A stretch of DNA of 64,000 nucleotides, taken from contig JAJTUQ010000017.1 of NCBI GenBank assembly GCA_021399445.1, positions 62,001 through 126,000 of the forward strand. Direction: 5' to 3'. Shown here in pieces: positions 34,486 to 47,147 of this stretch. The notes beneath the pieces were generated by a model, which was not told the DNA's origin, ran no database searches, and worked only from the letters and a program-made list of their open reading frames with translations. This DNA is from Xylogone sp. PMI_703 (lineage: Eukaryota > Ascomycota > Leotiomycetes). The position numbers and the translations under genes are program-made. Every line of letters begins with the position of its first letter. Position 1 is the first letter of the stretch.

Positions 34486-34899
34486 CTATAAAGTCACTGA
34501 TGTTGATATATATAATTTTCTGTTATTCGTTTTTAGTAATAAAATGGATTTTCTTGTCTTACTTTGTCTTTTTGTCTTTTGATGTCTGATCTCCGAGAGA
34601 CTTTAGCCCTGTCTTAAAGTCTTTTCTTTATTTTTGTATGACTTTAGTAAGATTATTACCATAAATTTCTTCTTTTCTGGTATTAGTTACTTATTTTCTT
34701 CTTTTATAATTTCCTTCAGCCTCTTCTTCTCTTTTCCTCTTATAACTCTCTTTTCATCTTCTGAGTTATCGCTTTTGGTTTTACTTAACTTTTCGTTTGA
34801 TATATCCTGTTAGTCGGGTATTTTTTTGTTTTTATTATTATTATCATCCTTTTTTTTATCTTATTCTTTGTCATTCTCATTTTCATAATATTTATTTTT

Positions 34900-36000
34900 T
34901 CTTCTGAAGACTTTTAGTCTGTTCTTGGCATATATTCCCTAAAATAAAGTTTTGTTGAACTCCTCCAAATAATATAACCTTTTTCTCTTTAGTACACTTG
35001 TAATTTTATAAAATCTTATTTATCTATATTTTAATTTTACTTTTCTAGATTTGTTAATTTCTTTCAATGTATCCTAGATTAAAATAACTTCCCCTTTCTT
35101 GAGTTCTTTTGTCTTTATTTTTTTATATAAATCAAATTATTCTTTTCTATCTATTTTACGTTTTCGAAATCAATCCTTAACTTTTATTACAACCTTATCT
35201 CTTAAGTCTAACTGTCTGGCCCTTAACGTTAATAAGTCTGTAGTTGTCTTTACTTTCTCTTATTCGAAAACTCTTTAAGTCTTATACTTAACCTCTGTTA
35301 GAAGTATTATATTATACCTGTAGATTAATGTACAAAAAGCTTGGTTAATAATAACTTTGGTTGTAGCTTGATCTGCTATCAGAATGTTATAAAACTTACA
35401 TCTTTATCTAGTCTTTCCTTCATTAGTTATCTTTGACAAGTTGTCGACAATAAACTTATGGCCTCTCTTTATTATTCTGTTCATTTCTGGATAATACACT
35501 GAAATCATAATATGATGTATACTAAACATTTTTGTAACTTGTTTTACTTCTTTTTGGTTTTCTGAATCATCATTCATAACTAATCTTTTAAACATTCTAT
35601 GACAACAGATTAAGTCTTCTCGAATAAATTGTGCCATATTTCTCGTATTCACTTTCCAAAGTACTTTTTCTTTTACTCAGCTAGATAACTATTCTTTAGC
35701 TAATATTAAGTAGCTATATTTGTTATTCATAAGTATATAGACAATATTTATATTAACAATCTGTCACAGATATACTGAAAAAGTAAAAAATAAAAGTTCT
35801 TGTATTTGTTTTATAATTCTTTTCTGACATTCTTCACAAGTTTCGTAGTATGATTTGACTTCCTGATACAGTCTTAGTTATTAGTATTGATTAACAATTT
35901 TCTGATATGTTTTATTATATCTCTGGTAATCACTTTCTTTGTGTAATTTTTTTAGAATTTCACTTTTCTCCTTTTCTGCAATAATCACATAAGTTCTAAG
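34900..36000 (-). pseudogene. Gypsy-D integrase
   Basis: The open piece 35404-35652 reads ICCHRMFKRLVMNDDSENQ, then VKQVTKMFSIHHIMISVYYPEMNRIIKRGHKFIVDNLSK. This corresponds to the second Asp block ('..D.G.EN') and the 'I.SAYHPQ.NG..ERGH' region carrying the catalytic Glu. In this copy the Glu position is occupied by Lys. It follows RNase H on the minus strand, in the usual gypsy order. Confidence 0.8.
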
Positions 36001-36249
36001 AATAACCTTTTCTGCTCTATGATATAGGATTTACTTTATTACCTTATACCTCAAAGCTTTATTTTTAAATTTCCGGAACTTTATTATATTTATTCTATCT
36101 GGGCATTTCAAAGTTAAGAAGAACTATATAATTTTATAATATTTTTCCAGGTAATTTCTATCAAACAACTTTTCAAGTTCGGCTAAAAATACAATCACTC
36201 TTAAGCTGTAAAAGTTTTCATCGATCCAGTTATTCATATTTTTTTCTGG

Positions 36250-37650
36250 CTCAACGATTTCATGGTTAGCTTTTGGTCACCGAGATAAACTGTCCATAGC
36301 CTTATTCTTCTTTCCTAGAATATACTTAACATCAAAGTCAAAAAGTCTAATCCAAGCAATCTATCATGTTAATAATGCTTTAGGAATATCTGATATAATC
36401 TTATTTAACTGAATAACCAAAATATTCGTATCTGTTTTTATTACAAATCTCGTTTTATATAACTATAAATAGAACTTCTTTAAAGTTTTTAATAAGTCTT
36501 TATATTCTTTTTTGGTAATATTATACTTCGTTTTAGTATTATTCTAAAGGCTACTCTTATATTGACATAAATGTCTCATTTCATCTTTTCTTATTTGTAT
36601 CAAGATAACTCTTTATCTTGTTAAAGATATGTTTATTATCAAAATGATCGTACGGCCAGAAATGTAATTTATTCGAATTAGTATAAGTGCTATAGTTAAT
36701 GTATACTTCAGTTTATCCATGGCCTTATTTTGTTTTACTCCTTATTCGAATTTAATACCTTTCTTTAATAATTTGTATATCAGGAGTATTACAACAACAA
36801 AGTCTTTAATCCAGATTCTGTAATAAACACAGATTCTCAAGAATTCTTTTACTTCTTTCTTGTTCTTATACCTCGGCCAATCAAGTATTTTTAAGACTTT
36901 GGCACTGTCTGGATACTTCTTGTCGATATCGTACATATATCTCATAATCTTAATTTTTTTTATTCTGAATTGCGATTTTGGACTAATTGTTGTTCCTGCT
37001 CTTTCCAGGTTACAGAGGACTTTATTCAAGCCTTGTACATATTCAAGCACAAATTTTCGGATTCTAGGAGTGACTTCTTCATTATCATAAGTCATAGTAA
37101 GTCTTTTAACCAGAATATCGTCCAAAAAGGGTTTGTAGATATGTGGAATCAGATTTTGTAATATCCAGGTGATTATTCGCGCGAACTAGGCCACAGAATT
37201 GGTAGCTTTTTATGGTAATCTCATGAATCTTAACAATCCTAGAGGAGTTATAAAGGCTGTTATGTCCTGGCTTTGTTCAGTTAACAATATTTAGTCGTAT
37301 CCAGAAAAGAAATTCATAAGAGAAGTAATCATATACTCTGTAAATTCTTTTGTAAATTTGTTTGCTGAGGATAGTAAATTCATATCTTTAATTATGACTT
37401 TGTTTATCCTTATGACTGTATTAATCAGTCGATAGTCTTTATTCTTCTTTTCTACCAGAAATCATCTGTTTCTGTAAGGTTTATAACTTCGTTCTAGGAC
37501 TCCTTGATCGAGATGCTTTTGTATTATTCAGATTATTTTCTTCTTTAATACTTTTGATAACAGAATGTTTTTGTTTTATTAGGTTATATATTCAATTATT
37601 TAGATTTTCTGTAATAGTATAACTTCAGGTTAAATAGTTTTTATATGAGA
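36250..37650 (-). pseudogene. Gypsy-D reverse transcriptase and RNase H start
   Basis: Readable blocks from the right: KDYRLINTVIRINKV, FFSGYDQILL, TAFITPLGLLRFMRLP, TNSVAXFARII and NPFLDDILVK (the F-x-D-D catalytic loop, intact, about 37110). Then 36742-37125 continues with YNDNEEVTP-like residues, VLEYVQGLNKVLCNLERAG and KVLKILDWPRYKNKKEVKEF, and the connection 'FLRICVYYRIWIKDF'. RNase H relics run down to about 36250. Lesions are mainly stops from RIP. Confidence 0.87.
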
Positions 37651-38099
37651 AAAGTCAAATGTTATAACAATTTCTTAGTTAAACAAAAGTTTAACAAATA
37701 GATTTTACTTTTGTTCAGTTAGTTTATCTCTGATAATCAGTTTGTTTACTTTTTCAGGGGTTAACCTTTCTTCTCTTTGTATGTTAGAAAATTTCGGCAT
37801 AATTTAATAATTATATTTTCCAGGGGTGACAAGAAGTACTTTTAACTTCTTCAGTTCTTCTTTCTAGTTATCAATACTTTTAGGCTTACTTTTATCCAAC
37901 TTTCTTAAATCTACTAGCTTGATTTTCTAGTTCTTCCTTTTGTACATGGTGAGAACCTGAGCTTCTGACAATACTTTCATGACTTTAGAGTAATCTTAGT
38001 TATCGTGATTATATATCTACATTATCCTTAATTCTATTTCATTCTGTTTATCCGGAGACTTTGGGACAGGGCCAGAGTCTTTACCTTTTACAACTTTAG

Positions 38100-39000
38100 T
38101 TCTCATTCTCAATACTTATATTCTTTTTTGGCTTTTAATTTCAGAGGCACTTATTCTATTAGTATTCTGCCCTCCGGAAGTACTGATTACTTTTTTTCCT
38201 AGAGTATCATTATATTGACTTATGTACCATAGACAGGGTGTGTCGAAACTTTAAGTTTTACTTTTTTGGTAATATCTTAGCCATACAATGTAATATATAT
38301 ATTATTATCTTTAGTCCATATTTTTATCTATATTTTTTATATAAACGATATTCTTAGTATTAGTTCTGACTTTACAATATTTGTCATAAAAATCAAAGTT
38401 ATTATTATTATACTCTTAATTCTTATCTCAACATTATCGTATACTCCGTCAAACTTCTTGTACTCTCCAGTTACTGAGACTAACATCATTTCTGGGTTTG
38501 GTTACATAGGTAACCTTGCTTTTTATATTAAATAGTTAATCATCACATTTATCTCTGCTCTAGTGTTGATTAATATTTACCATAAAACGGAATCCCTGAT
38601 CTTTACGTTAATCTTTAGAGTTTTGGCCATGTATTATCTTTTTAGACTTCTTTTGATTAAATTGACTTTCGTTTTTGGCTCCGTTTTTCGGTACCATTAA
38701 TTTCTTCTCCTGAACATTAATTTCTGTATTAAGTTTGATGAAGACAAGATTTTTCTGACAATTAACTTAATTTTCTGATCTAAAATCTTCCCAAAGACTG
38801 TTTCAGAAGAATTTATTTCTTGTAGTTTATCCTGGAAAGTGACCTTCTTCTCTCTCGTTAAACGTCCCCTTAAGTTTCCTGCCGGTTTTGAGATTAAGTA
38901 TTCCAAATCCATCTCATCGTCCTCTTCTTTTATTGTCACAGGCTTCTAATTCCCTAGTTTTGATAATTTCGGTACTACCAACTTCTGCTCCTCTTCAGCC
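38100..39000 (-). pseudogene. Gypsy-D aspartic protease region
   Basis: 38697-38939 is an open acidic stretch (EEDDEMDLEYLISKPAGNLRG). Downstream, at about 38560, INTRAEINVMI stands where the family has V-D-T-G-A-E-V-N-V-M, so the catalytic Asp is Asn and the Gly is Arg. The 'LLG.PF'-like strand is ILRISFI. Polyprotein-processing protease, dead. Confidence 0.75.
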
Positions 39001-39299
39001 TATCACTTTAATACTCAATTCTCTGACTATCACCTCTTTTCTTTCTTCTCTTTTTTTACCTAAATAATAACTACTTCTACTTTTATAAAGTCTTCTGTTT
39101 TCATGAAATTATCGAAATCTAATTTATCATCAGAGAATCTCTTATCGATTATAATAAATTGAACTTTCTGGCTTATCTCTGTATCTGACTTCATATTAAC
39201 AATCACTCTCTATCTTCTGACAATCTTTTTTGGCGTTGTTCTTCTGTAGAAAGTTATCAGTTAAACCTTAGGACTATACTTTCCATAATAAAGTCTTCT

Positions 39300-41001
39300 G
39301 TACTATTTGTGGCATAATCTTATTTCTATGTTATACCTAAGTTCAAGGCATCCTCGTCTTTGGTACCCTTCTTCTCTACAGTAATAACACAGAAATATGC
39401 CTTAAACCGTCGGATTTTGTCCTCTCCTACTGTGTTCTCCTTTATAACCTCCTCTGTATCTTCCTCTCTTACTCGTAGTAAACCTTTATTGGTTCACTTA
39501 CACTTTTTGCTAGAAAGCAGATGTCTGAGTTGTCAGTAATGTGCCTAGTTTCAGTATTAAAGCTTTAAAAGTCTTTGTCAAGTTTTCCATGAGTTTATCG
39601 TTTATCTCCGTTGTTTGATTAACTTCATTTAACCAGGTAATAAGTATGACGGGTAGCTAGAACTTCTTATCCTTCGTAATCTTTGATATTTGATCAAAGT
39701 ACTGTATTACATCATTAATGTTTTTTTTCCCCTTAGGGGTTATTTTCCATAAATCGTATAATATTGTTCTTGTTGTTTTAACAGATGAATTCTTGATAAA
39801 GCTTGTCGAAGTTCATTATAGACTTATCTCTCTGATCGATTTCTGTTGTATTCATCAGTTTGCGGCTCACTTAGAGAGGTAATCTTTATAAGTAGTATAA
39901 TCCCATTTTTTATTTAAATATTTCGCCGTTGGTTAATAGTTGTTTTGCTATATGCCGGTAGTCACGAGAATAAGCTCTAAGGTCGTCATTTGTTGTCCTC
40001 TTCTTCAATTTGAACATTATTAAATATTTAAGAGTTAATTGTTATTGTCTTAAGTCTTGTTTTTGGAATGTTTGGAATAAGGCTTTTTTAAAACTCTTTT
40101 AATTTTTTGTCATTTACTTATCTATATCCTTTATGGTTTTTCTGGCCTTAATGTCATAATACTTTGACAGAGTATGCATTTTCTCTTTGTCTGTCATTTA
40201 GTACTCTTGGACATCGAATTCGTCTTTTAATAGTTTTACAAAGTTTATAACATTCGTTTTCTTGAAGAATAGTATTCTTGACAGAAACTGATTTCTTGTG
40301 TTTCCTGTATTCTAGTTAGTCCTGAATTAAGGCCATTAAGGCCGATTTTCTCTTATTACGACTCTTTTTCTACTTTCTTTTTCATTCTTCTGTAATAATC
40401 TAACTATATCTTTAACGTTAATTATGTTTAAAAGGATTTCTGTGTTCTATGTCTGAATTACTGAAGTTCTTGGTATAAAGGATTTTGGTATAAAAATAAT
40501 ATCTAGCAAATTGTTCTTCAGTAAATCTTCGAAGCTTTAGTAACTCAAGAATATAATTAAATTCTTCAAAAATAATATTAACTACAAAATAAACAAAACC
40601 AAATACTTTATAGTTTTAAATCTTTCTTTTGTTGTTTCTTTAAATACTTTTGCTATTTCTGAATTATTTTTTTCTGTTTTTCTATGATCTCTGGATCAGT
40701 ACCTCCTTCTTCGTAAGACTTTTCCTCGTGCTGTTCTTTTCTTTTTTTTTTTTTCGATAATCTCAATAGCTACCTATTCCTGAAGACTTCTGGATAAAGC
40801 CAGAGTCTTTGTGCTATCACTTTTCTCGTATTCTTTTTCTGATCTTTTCTTCTTTGCTGAACTTTCTTCATAAACTATTCCTTTTCTGGTTCTTGTTTCA
40901 ATAATTTCTCTGTTAAATAATATTATCCAGTCTTTATGTAATCTCTTTTCAATAGTCTCTTTCTTGACTGCCGATCTGACTTTATTCCCTTTTTCAAGCA
41001 C
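39300..41001 (-). pseudogene. Gypsy-D gag
   Basis: The open piece 40774-41001 (MLEKGNKVRSAVKKETIEKR..., rich in Lys/Glu/Ser) begins about 170 bp inside the 5' LTR. Further on (about 40300-39800) a capsid-like frame is readable: VINFVKLLKDEF, MHTLSKYYDIKARKTIKDI, FKKALFQTFQKQDLRQQQLTL and LRAYSRDYRHIAKQLLTNG. This is the pattern of retrotransposon gag capsid domains. RIP stops throughout. Confidence 0.72.
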
Positions 41002-41170
41002 AAGCTTAGTTCTCCTTCAGCTTTATTCTGACTTAATTTCCGATTCTCTCAGGGTCTTTCCGCATGTCTACTCTGGACAATGTCTCTGTTTTATGTTCAT
41101 GGTTCTTATTATCAACTTATCTTTTTCCTGGCTTTAAGCAAACAATATATCTCCTTACGTTAGTCATCAA

Positions 41171-41407
41171 TATAAAAATGATAATATGAGTATAACAATA
41201 ATACTGGCTAAAGCATACAGGAATAGAGCTTATGCAACGAGATCATGCAGAACTATATAAACAACAAGTACACAAGGTAAACAAACGAATTACTTCTTTG
41301 GTTGAGTATAAAAAGGTTATTGGTTTATTATCCAGAGCTTGTCATCAATATATACTGGCTCGGCTTGGTATAACTATTACTAATACATGACAGGTTTCCC
41401 TACCACA
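41171..41407 (-). repeat. 5' LTR of gypsy-D (237 bp)
   Basis: Direct copy of 30031-30267, with more C-to-T/G-to-A changes. Confidence 0.9.
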
Positions 41408-41896
41408 TTATTTTATGATAATTTTTCTCGTAAAGAAAATAATAATAACCAAAAAAGAAATCTATATATGTTTATAAATTCTATAAACTTTGAGTTAAAT
41501 TATAAAAAAGGATATCTTAGATTTGTTATTATTCTTCAAGAATATATTTAGCTTAAATATTATAATACTATGATTATAAAAATTCTCCTTGTTTAACTTA
41601 ACTTATTAATGTCTTTGTTAGTTAAGGAATTTATAAATTGTTTTTTTATATAAGTTTTTTATATTATAATTTTTATGTATAACTTAAAGTTTTTATAACT
41701 TTATTATGATTATAATATAAGTATTTATAATATTTCTTGTCAATAAAAGGCTTTTTGAGGCTTTTTTTATAAACTTTTTTTCTAAAGTAAAATTTAGAGA
41801 AGGAATATAATTCTTATAATTAATTATAACTAACTTTAGGACTTTTGATAAGGATATCTGTAAAACCTTTAACAAAAGCTAGGTTTCCGTAAAAGT
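41408..41896. other. AT-rich spacer, no gene
   Basis: About 490 bp of AT-rich DNA. A 60-codon minus frame at 41693-41875 has no motif I recognise. Confidence 0.4.
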
Positions 41897-41901
41897 CTTA
41901 G

Positions 41902-42370
41902 TGTCATGACTTAAGGTTGATAGCCGAAATTTACCAGTAAAATTATACTAGTGTAAGCTGGCACGGACTTTATAACAATAAAACAAAAGACAATAACAAA
42001 GACACCGATAAGAGTAATCGTAACTAGTAATACTTTACCAGAGAGAATAGACTAGTTAAATAAGACTAGTAAGAAAGCGTTAATAGAATTTTACTGTTAG
42101 AAATCTATTGTTAAATTCTAGATAGTAAGAATCTCCTAGGCAGCTAGGTCATATGATAGACCTTAAGGATCTAAGGGTTTTATAGATTATACACTTATTA
42201 TATAAGTAGATAAGTTTTACAATAGATAAAAGCCTTGTGCTCAACTCCATTGATTTACAGTATACTTATATTTCATAAGTAAAGTTTTACAAATTAAGTT
42301 TCACTTGCTTCCTTGACCTCTCAAGCTTATTATTTGAGTAATAGCCATATCCTAACGTAGGAACGTTATA
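41902..42370 (+). repeat. Solo LTR, gypsy-A-related subfamily (469 bp)
   Basis: TGTCATGACT...GGAACGTTATA flanked by a perfect TSD CTTAG (41897-41901 and 42371-42375). The first 250 bp differ from gypsy-A. The last 200 bp share TATATAAGTAGATA, GCCTTGTGCTCAACTCCATTG and the end, but with the subfamily-specific TTCACTTGCT...TTTGAGTAATAG segment. Confidence 0.88.
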
Positions 42371-42375
42371 CTTAG

Positions 42376-43602
42376 CTTTGTCTTATTCTTTCTTTTTTTA
42401 ATTTATTCTAGAATATAGTTTATAGTTTATTAGTAGTTTGATGTGTTAAAGAAGAATATTCTCCTTTAGTTATATAACTAGTTTATTAAAAGTTATAAGT
42501 TCTTTATCTGGTCAGATGTAAAAGTTATTATCTTCAGTAATATATGAAATAAAGTATTATTTTTAGTAATAATTTATAAATTAACTTTATAAACTATAAA
42601 AAAGAAGGGTTAATATATATCTGTTATTCTTTCTGTTTACTGAAATAAGACCTGGTCATATTTAACGGCTATTTATCCTTTTTCGTCTTTAGGCTAGTTT
42701 TATAGGTTTTACGGATTTGTTCTTTAGTTATTAAATATTGATCTAACATTTAGAATCGATAAGATTAAGTTATAAAATTAAAAAAAGAGAAGTTATACAT
42801 AGATAAGTGTTTAAGGAGATACTTATTATAATATATTTATTATATAATTTATAAGTAATTTCACATTTGTTTAATAACCCGAAAATGTATAAGATAAGTA
42901 GTTATATATAATGCTAAAGATTTCGGTGAAATTTCAGACATCATTAATAAGTTATACTTATGTTAGAATATGTTTACATAATTAAGAGATATAAAGGTAT
43001 AATATAATTCTTGGTTAGTTAGACTATTTAATTAATTAAACTACTTTTTTACCAAAACATTAATTTTATAAATATTATTAACTTTATTTAATTATTATTT
43101 TTAGAACAAAAAGAGAGAATGCTTTTAACTATAAATATAATAAAAAATCAATAAATCAAGTCTGTTCGAAGTATAATATGTATTTATAATATTCTTTGTA
43201 TAATACTTAATGTATAATATATAAACATAAGTTTAAACAAAAATCCACTTTTTGTAAATTTTTCTTACCTTCTGTACTTACTCCCCTTTTTCAACTTAAT
43301 AATATATCTACCAGGAACCCCTAGACTACCTCTAACAAAGCTCTCTTTAAGCTCTAGAAATAAAATAATAAAAAACAAAGTAATCTAGAGTTAAAGTATT
43401 AAAGATTTCATATAACTAAGGTTATAATCATTTAATGGTACGTTTTGTACTTGTCAACGTTGAAAACCAGGTCTTTTATATCTTTAAGTTATACAATAAT
43501 GTATTTTTCTTATTAAATATCTATGACTAAAGATTAATCTTCAGAATTATATAAATAAAGCTTAAGATAACTATAACTTAATTAATATATATGTTAAAAG
43601 AT
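42376..43602. other. AT-rich relic DNA between two solo LTRs
   Basis: 1.2 kb with no readable protein motif on either strand. A less mutated patch (about 43265-43340, with CCCCTTTTTCAAC and ACCAGGAACCCC) stands out. Confidence 0.4.
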
Positions 43603-43607
43603 AAAGT

Positions 43608-44207
43608 TATAACGTTCTTATGTTAGGGTTTGGCTATTACTCAAATAATAGGCTTGAGAGGTCAAAGGAGTAAGTGAAACTTAGACTATAGAACTTTATT
43701 ATAAAATGTAAGTATACTGTAAATTAATTAAGTTAAGCACGAAGTTCTTATCTATTGTGAGTTTATCTATTTATATAAAGAGTGAATTTCCTTTGAGTCC
43801 TATTGATCTCATTAATCCTTCAAGGATCCATGGGATCCATGAGATCTGCTTATCTAATCTAGGTACTTACTTAACTGTTAGTATTAGCTTTTTACACATA
43901 CGAGCAAATCGTTAACATAAGCGAAAAAGTAATATTATTTCTCTGATAGTACTTATTACTTAGTTAATATAACCAAAGGATTAGTACTATAATTTCGGTA
44001 ATACTATTTTATAATTTGTATAATCTTTCTTATAGTATTAATGTTGAACTTGTACTATCTTTTCGTTAATATTAGTAATATGATAATACTAGCGATACTA
44101 TAACCAGGTCTTTGATAACTATTTTAACTTATATTTATTTAATTAAGGTGATGGTTATAAAGGCCATATAACCAAGTCGTTTGTCATAACCCTGCGGGGT
44201 TGTGACA
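43608..44207 (-). repeat. Solo LTR, gypsy-A family, minus strand (600 bp)
   Basis: Its reverse complement starts TGTCACAACCCCGCAGGGTT and ends GAACGTTATA. Perfect TSD AAAGT (43603-43607 and 44208-44212). The body is gypsy-A-like, but the final segment is the TTTGAGTAATAGCC type shared with 41902-42370 and 56706-56961. Confidence 0.9.
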
Positions 44208-44212
44208 AAAGT

Positions 44213-45015
44213 TAACAAGAAGATTATATACTGATTTTTGAAAAAATCTAGTATACAGAAATAAAGATATACAAAATATATATTCTTGAATTATACTTTA
44301 ATTATTAAAAGACTAGAATAAAGCATTAATAATGATAATATAAAATTAGTTTATTAAAAACGTTAAATCTAGTTTAACAAGTATTTAATTAAGTATAAAA
44401 AAAGAAATAAGTAAAACTTTGTTTTTAAAAAACGAAATTAATATAACATATTACTTTCAAACAACAATTACTCAATTAATCAAGTAAGTCAAATTCTATA
44501 ATCATAAACTATTCAAGGCAAGCCTACAAAAGGTCTAACAGTTATGTTTTAGGTTATATTTGACTTTAATTGTTATACTGATCTGATAATTATGAAGAAA
44601 GACCTTGAATCAAAGTATAGAAAAATAACTTTTCGACGATATCTTAAAATATTTAAAGAATACTTACTTATAATATTTAACAGTAATTTTATATTCATAT
44701 ATAATAACTTATCTGTCTATATAACTCATATAATTAAAGATTAACTTATTGAGATAGTTATAAACATAGCTGATTAATTACTTTACTCTCTTGACCTAAA
44801 CTTTATCAAGAACCTCTGGAAAGTACTCAAAGCAGAAATTATTAAGATATACCTTAAGCTTAAAATGCTCAAGGATAACGAAGATACTAAAGAACTGTTG
44901 ATTCAAGCCACAATTAAGGTATAAGAGATTTTAGATGTTAATATACTAAATCATCTAATAAATATTATGTAACATAGGGTAAATATGATTATTAAGGTTA
45001 ACAAGTAATATACTA
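44213..45015 (+). pseudogene. Tc1/mariner-type transposase relic (C-terminal part)
   Basis: The plus strand around 44765-45010 reads LYSLDLNFIKNLWKVLKAEI, then KDNEDTKELLIQATIKVQEI and INIMQHRVNMIIKVNKQYTKY. These match the fungal Tc1/mariner DDE_3 C-terminus ('YSPDLNPIE..W..LK', 'L...W..I....l..LI.SMp.RV.AVI.A.G..TKY'). The upstream half is too degraded to read, and no terminal repeat was found on the left. Confidence 0.72.
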
Positions 45016-45349
45016 AATATTAAATCAAAAGATTTTCAGCTCAAATAATTATTATATAAACTTTAATATATATAGAATTTATTATAATTATCCATTTTTC
45101 AATTGAATTATAATTAGGTAAGATATAACAGTCTGAAAAGGGGGTGTTAAGTTAAGGAAAATGCTATTTTTAGAAATTATATAAACTTATGTTTATTCAC
45201 TGTATGTTTAAAAGGTTAAGTCTAAATAGTAATTATTTACAACAAAAGTTTCAGAATAACTTAAACAAAAAAGTAATTAAAGTAATAAATAATTTTTATA
45301 AAAAAGTATAAATTACTTTTTAGACTTTTAAGTATATAAGTAATAATTA

Positions 45350-46760
45350 ATTTGTTGATTTCTAAGTATAATAAATTTACTTTTTTATTTCCTGTAAGTA
45401 AGAATTAGTTTAATGATTATATAAAGTATTATCTTGATTTCAAAACCGAATATATATATTGATATAACTATAAACAAGTTAAATACAAAGATCTAAAGAT
45501 TATTTAATAATAATTTAAGTAAGTATTAGTACTTAAAGTTAAATATAAGATTTTGAATAAAGATATCGATAATTTCGATAAGACTGATTTTGTTATAAAT
45601 ATAATTATTATTATTAAAGTAGTTATATTTTCTGATTATTTTAGTAAACTTTCGCTTTTATAATCTGGTAATAAAGAATAAATTACTGTAATTAAAGTAA
45701 TAAATATCACTGGATAAGTAATATTATTTGTGATTATTCTTAAAAGCAAGAGAATTCTTAAAAGATGATATAATAACTTATCACAAAATTAGAGACTTAC
45801 TATAAGTAATAATAGCTAGACGAATAATGAAATTGACTTTGAATAGTTTCAAAAAACCTTTGATTTATATACTAGATTTTATACAAAAAATTAATATTAT
45901 ATACTAATTCTTGATGACTATAAGAGTTATATAACTTTTTAATTTGACTAGTATTACCTTCAGAACAAGATAATTATAGCCTGTATACTTTTATACTTAT
46001 CTTATATCCTTTAGCCTTTAGATATAAGTTGTTTTATTGTTTTAAAGTAATTATATAATACTATGATAAAAGGCAAAATATAATAATATATTTACTATAT
46101 TAATAAGCTTGATTTCTTGGATATATATCTAATTGTACGTCAAGTTACCTTTTTAGCGAATAATATTCGTTAAGGATCTACAGAAACAGGTTTGATTTTA
46201 TACAATCTCAGTTATATATTATCTAAATTATATATAAAAGTAAAGAAGATTATTACTTCTCCTAGGAATACTTATAATAATACTGATATACTTTAGGCTC
46301 TTAAGATATTTCACAATTCAATTTAATTACAAAAACAATATAAAACGATTTAATTTATGTTTAAACAATATAGAAATAACCTTTTTACATTTATCAGAGT
46401 AGTCTTACAGTAATTGATTAAAAGGTTCAAAGAAGTCTTGTATAATAAGATATTTTTGACCAAAGAAATATAACAATTAAAGGACATTGTTCAATCTTTA
46501 CAGCAAAAATCTAAAAGATCTAAAAAGTTAATACCTTAAAATGGCTTATTAACAGCAGAGAAGGCCTAGTAAGCACTTCAATTACATACAATAGCTCAGG
46601 AAGAAGTGGTAAAGTCAAATCCTTTAACATCTGAAGGCAATTTGTCAGCACCAAAGCGATGACCACCAAAGTGCTCAAAGTGTAGAATTATAAGCCATAA
46701 AAGGAACAAGTGCCCTAATTTAGTTAATAACTAGATATATTGTAATATAGGCATTAATGG
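45350..46760 (+). pseudogene. Pogo/Fot1-like transposase relic
   Basis: DDE_1-family transposase. Readable blocks in order: IDNFDKTDFVI ('NFDETGF', first catalytic Asp, about 45555-45590), GNKEQITVIEVIN ('GNREWVT.I..I'), ILILDDYKSYI ('LILDGH.SH', second catalytic Asp, about 45898-45930), YLSYILQPLDISCF ('HSSH.LQPLDVGCF', about 45995-46035), and later NIRQGSTETGLI. The C-terminus has PPKCSKCRIISHKRNKCPN (about 46650-46710), a CCHC-like knuckle typical of these fungal transposases. RIP stops at Gln/Trp positions. Confidence 0.85.
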
Positions 46761-46797
46761 TTGAGTATTCAGTATTTTAGATTCAGATGGTAGTAAA

Positions 46798-46841
46798 AGT
46801 GGCTCGACCGACCAAGGAGTCCGACCGACCGGGAATTACGT
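46798..46841. repeat. Right terminal repeat of the pogo-like element
   Basis: AGTGGCTCGACCGACCAAGG followed by a second CGACCGACC and GGGAATTACG, ending at a TA inside a copia LTR. A similar end lies at 56655-56705. The matching left end was not found. Confidence 0.6.
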
Positions 46842-46843
46842 TA

Positions 46844-46992
46844 TACACATGATTTAAGTGTTTCATATTTGCCTGTATATATTGAATGACCTTACTTGTA
46901 GTAAAGATCATTGATCATAACAACTATCATAGGTTCTCTCCTATAGTAATTGTATGCGTGCTTGCCTAACCATTACGCCATAACCTCTGACA
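46844..46992 (+). repeat. Copia C-type LTR fragment
   Basis: Matches the last 150 bp or so of the copia LTR in sense orientation (TGTATATATTGAATGACC, AACTATCATAGG, ATAACCTCTGACA). The missing first part would lie beyond the pogo-like element, which appears to have inserted at a TA within the LTR. Confidence 0.78.
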
Positions 46993-47147
46993 GCTTATTC
47001 ACCAAAAGGCCAGCAAAGTCGAACTCCCACCTGTACGTGGTACTGGCTATGAACCTATAATCATAATGATTATAGAGCCAACGGGAGACTAACGTAATCG
47101 ATGGAGTTGTTGGTGGCGTTGTGGTTGTCTCGACGGTTGGTTCCCGG
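46993..47147. other. Spacer with a near-perfect palindrome
   Basis: No gene. CTATAATCAT-A-ATGATTATAG at 47055-47075 is a perfect inverted repeat around one base, enclosed by GGCT (47045) and AGCC (47075-47079). Confidence 0.6.

Larger units (their letters stand above)
30031..41407 (-). mobile_element. Large gypsy-D element with extra ORFs
   Basis: Two 237-bp direct repeats (30031-30267, TGTGGAAGCG...TTTACTACA; 41171-41407, TATAAAAATG...CTACCACA) are its LTRs. TTAT flanks both sides, but in such AT-rich DNA this TSD is weak. The total is 11,377 bp, long for a fungal Ty3/gypsy element. Minus-strand order from the right is gag, protease, RT, RNase H, integrase, then 4.3 kb with a plus-strand ORF and a minus-strand ORF. 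Confidence 0.88.
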
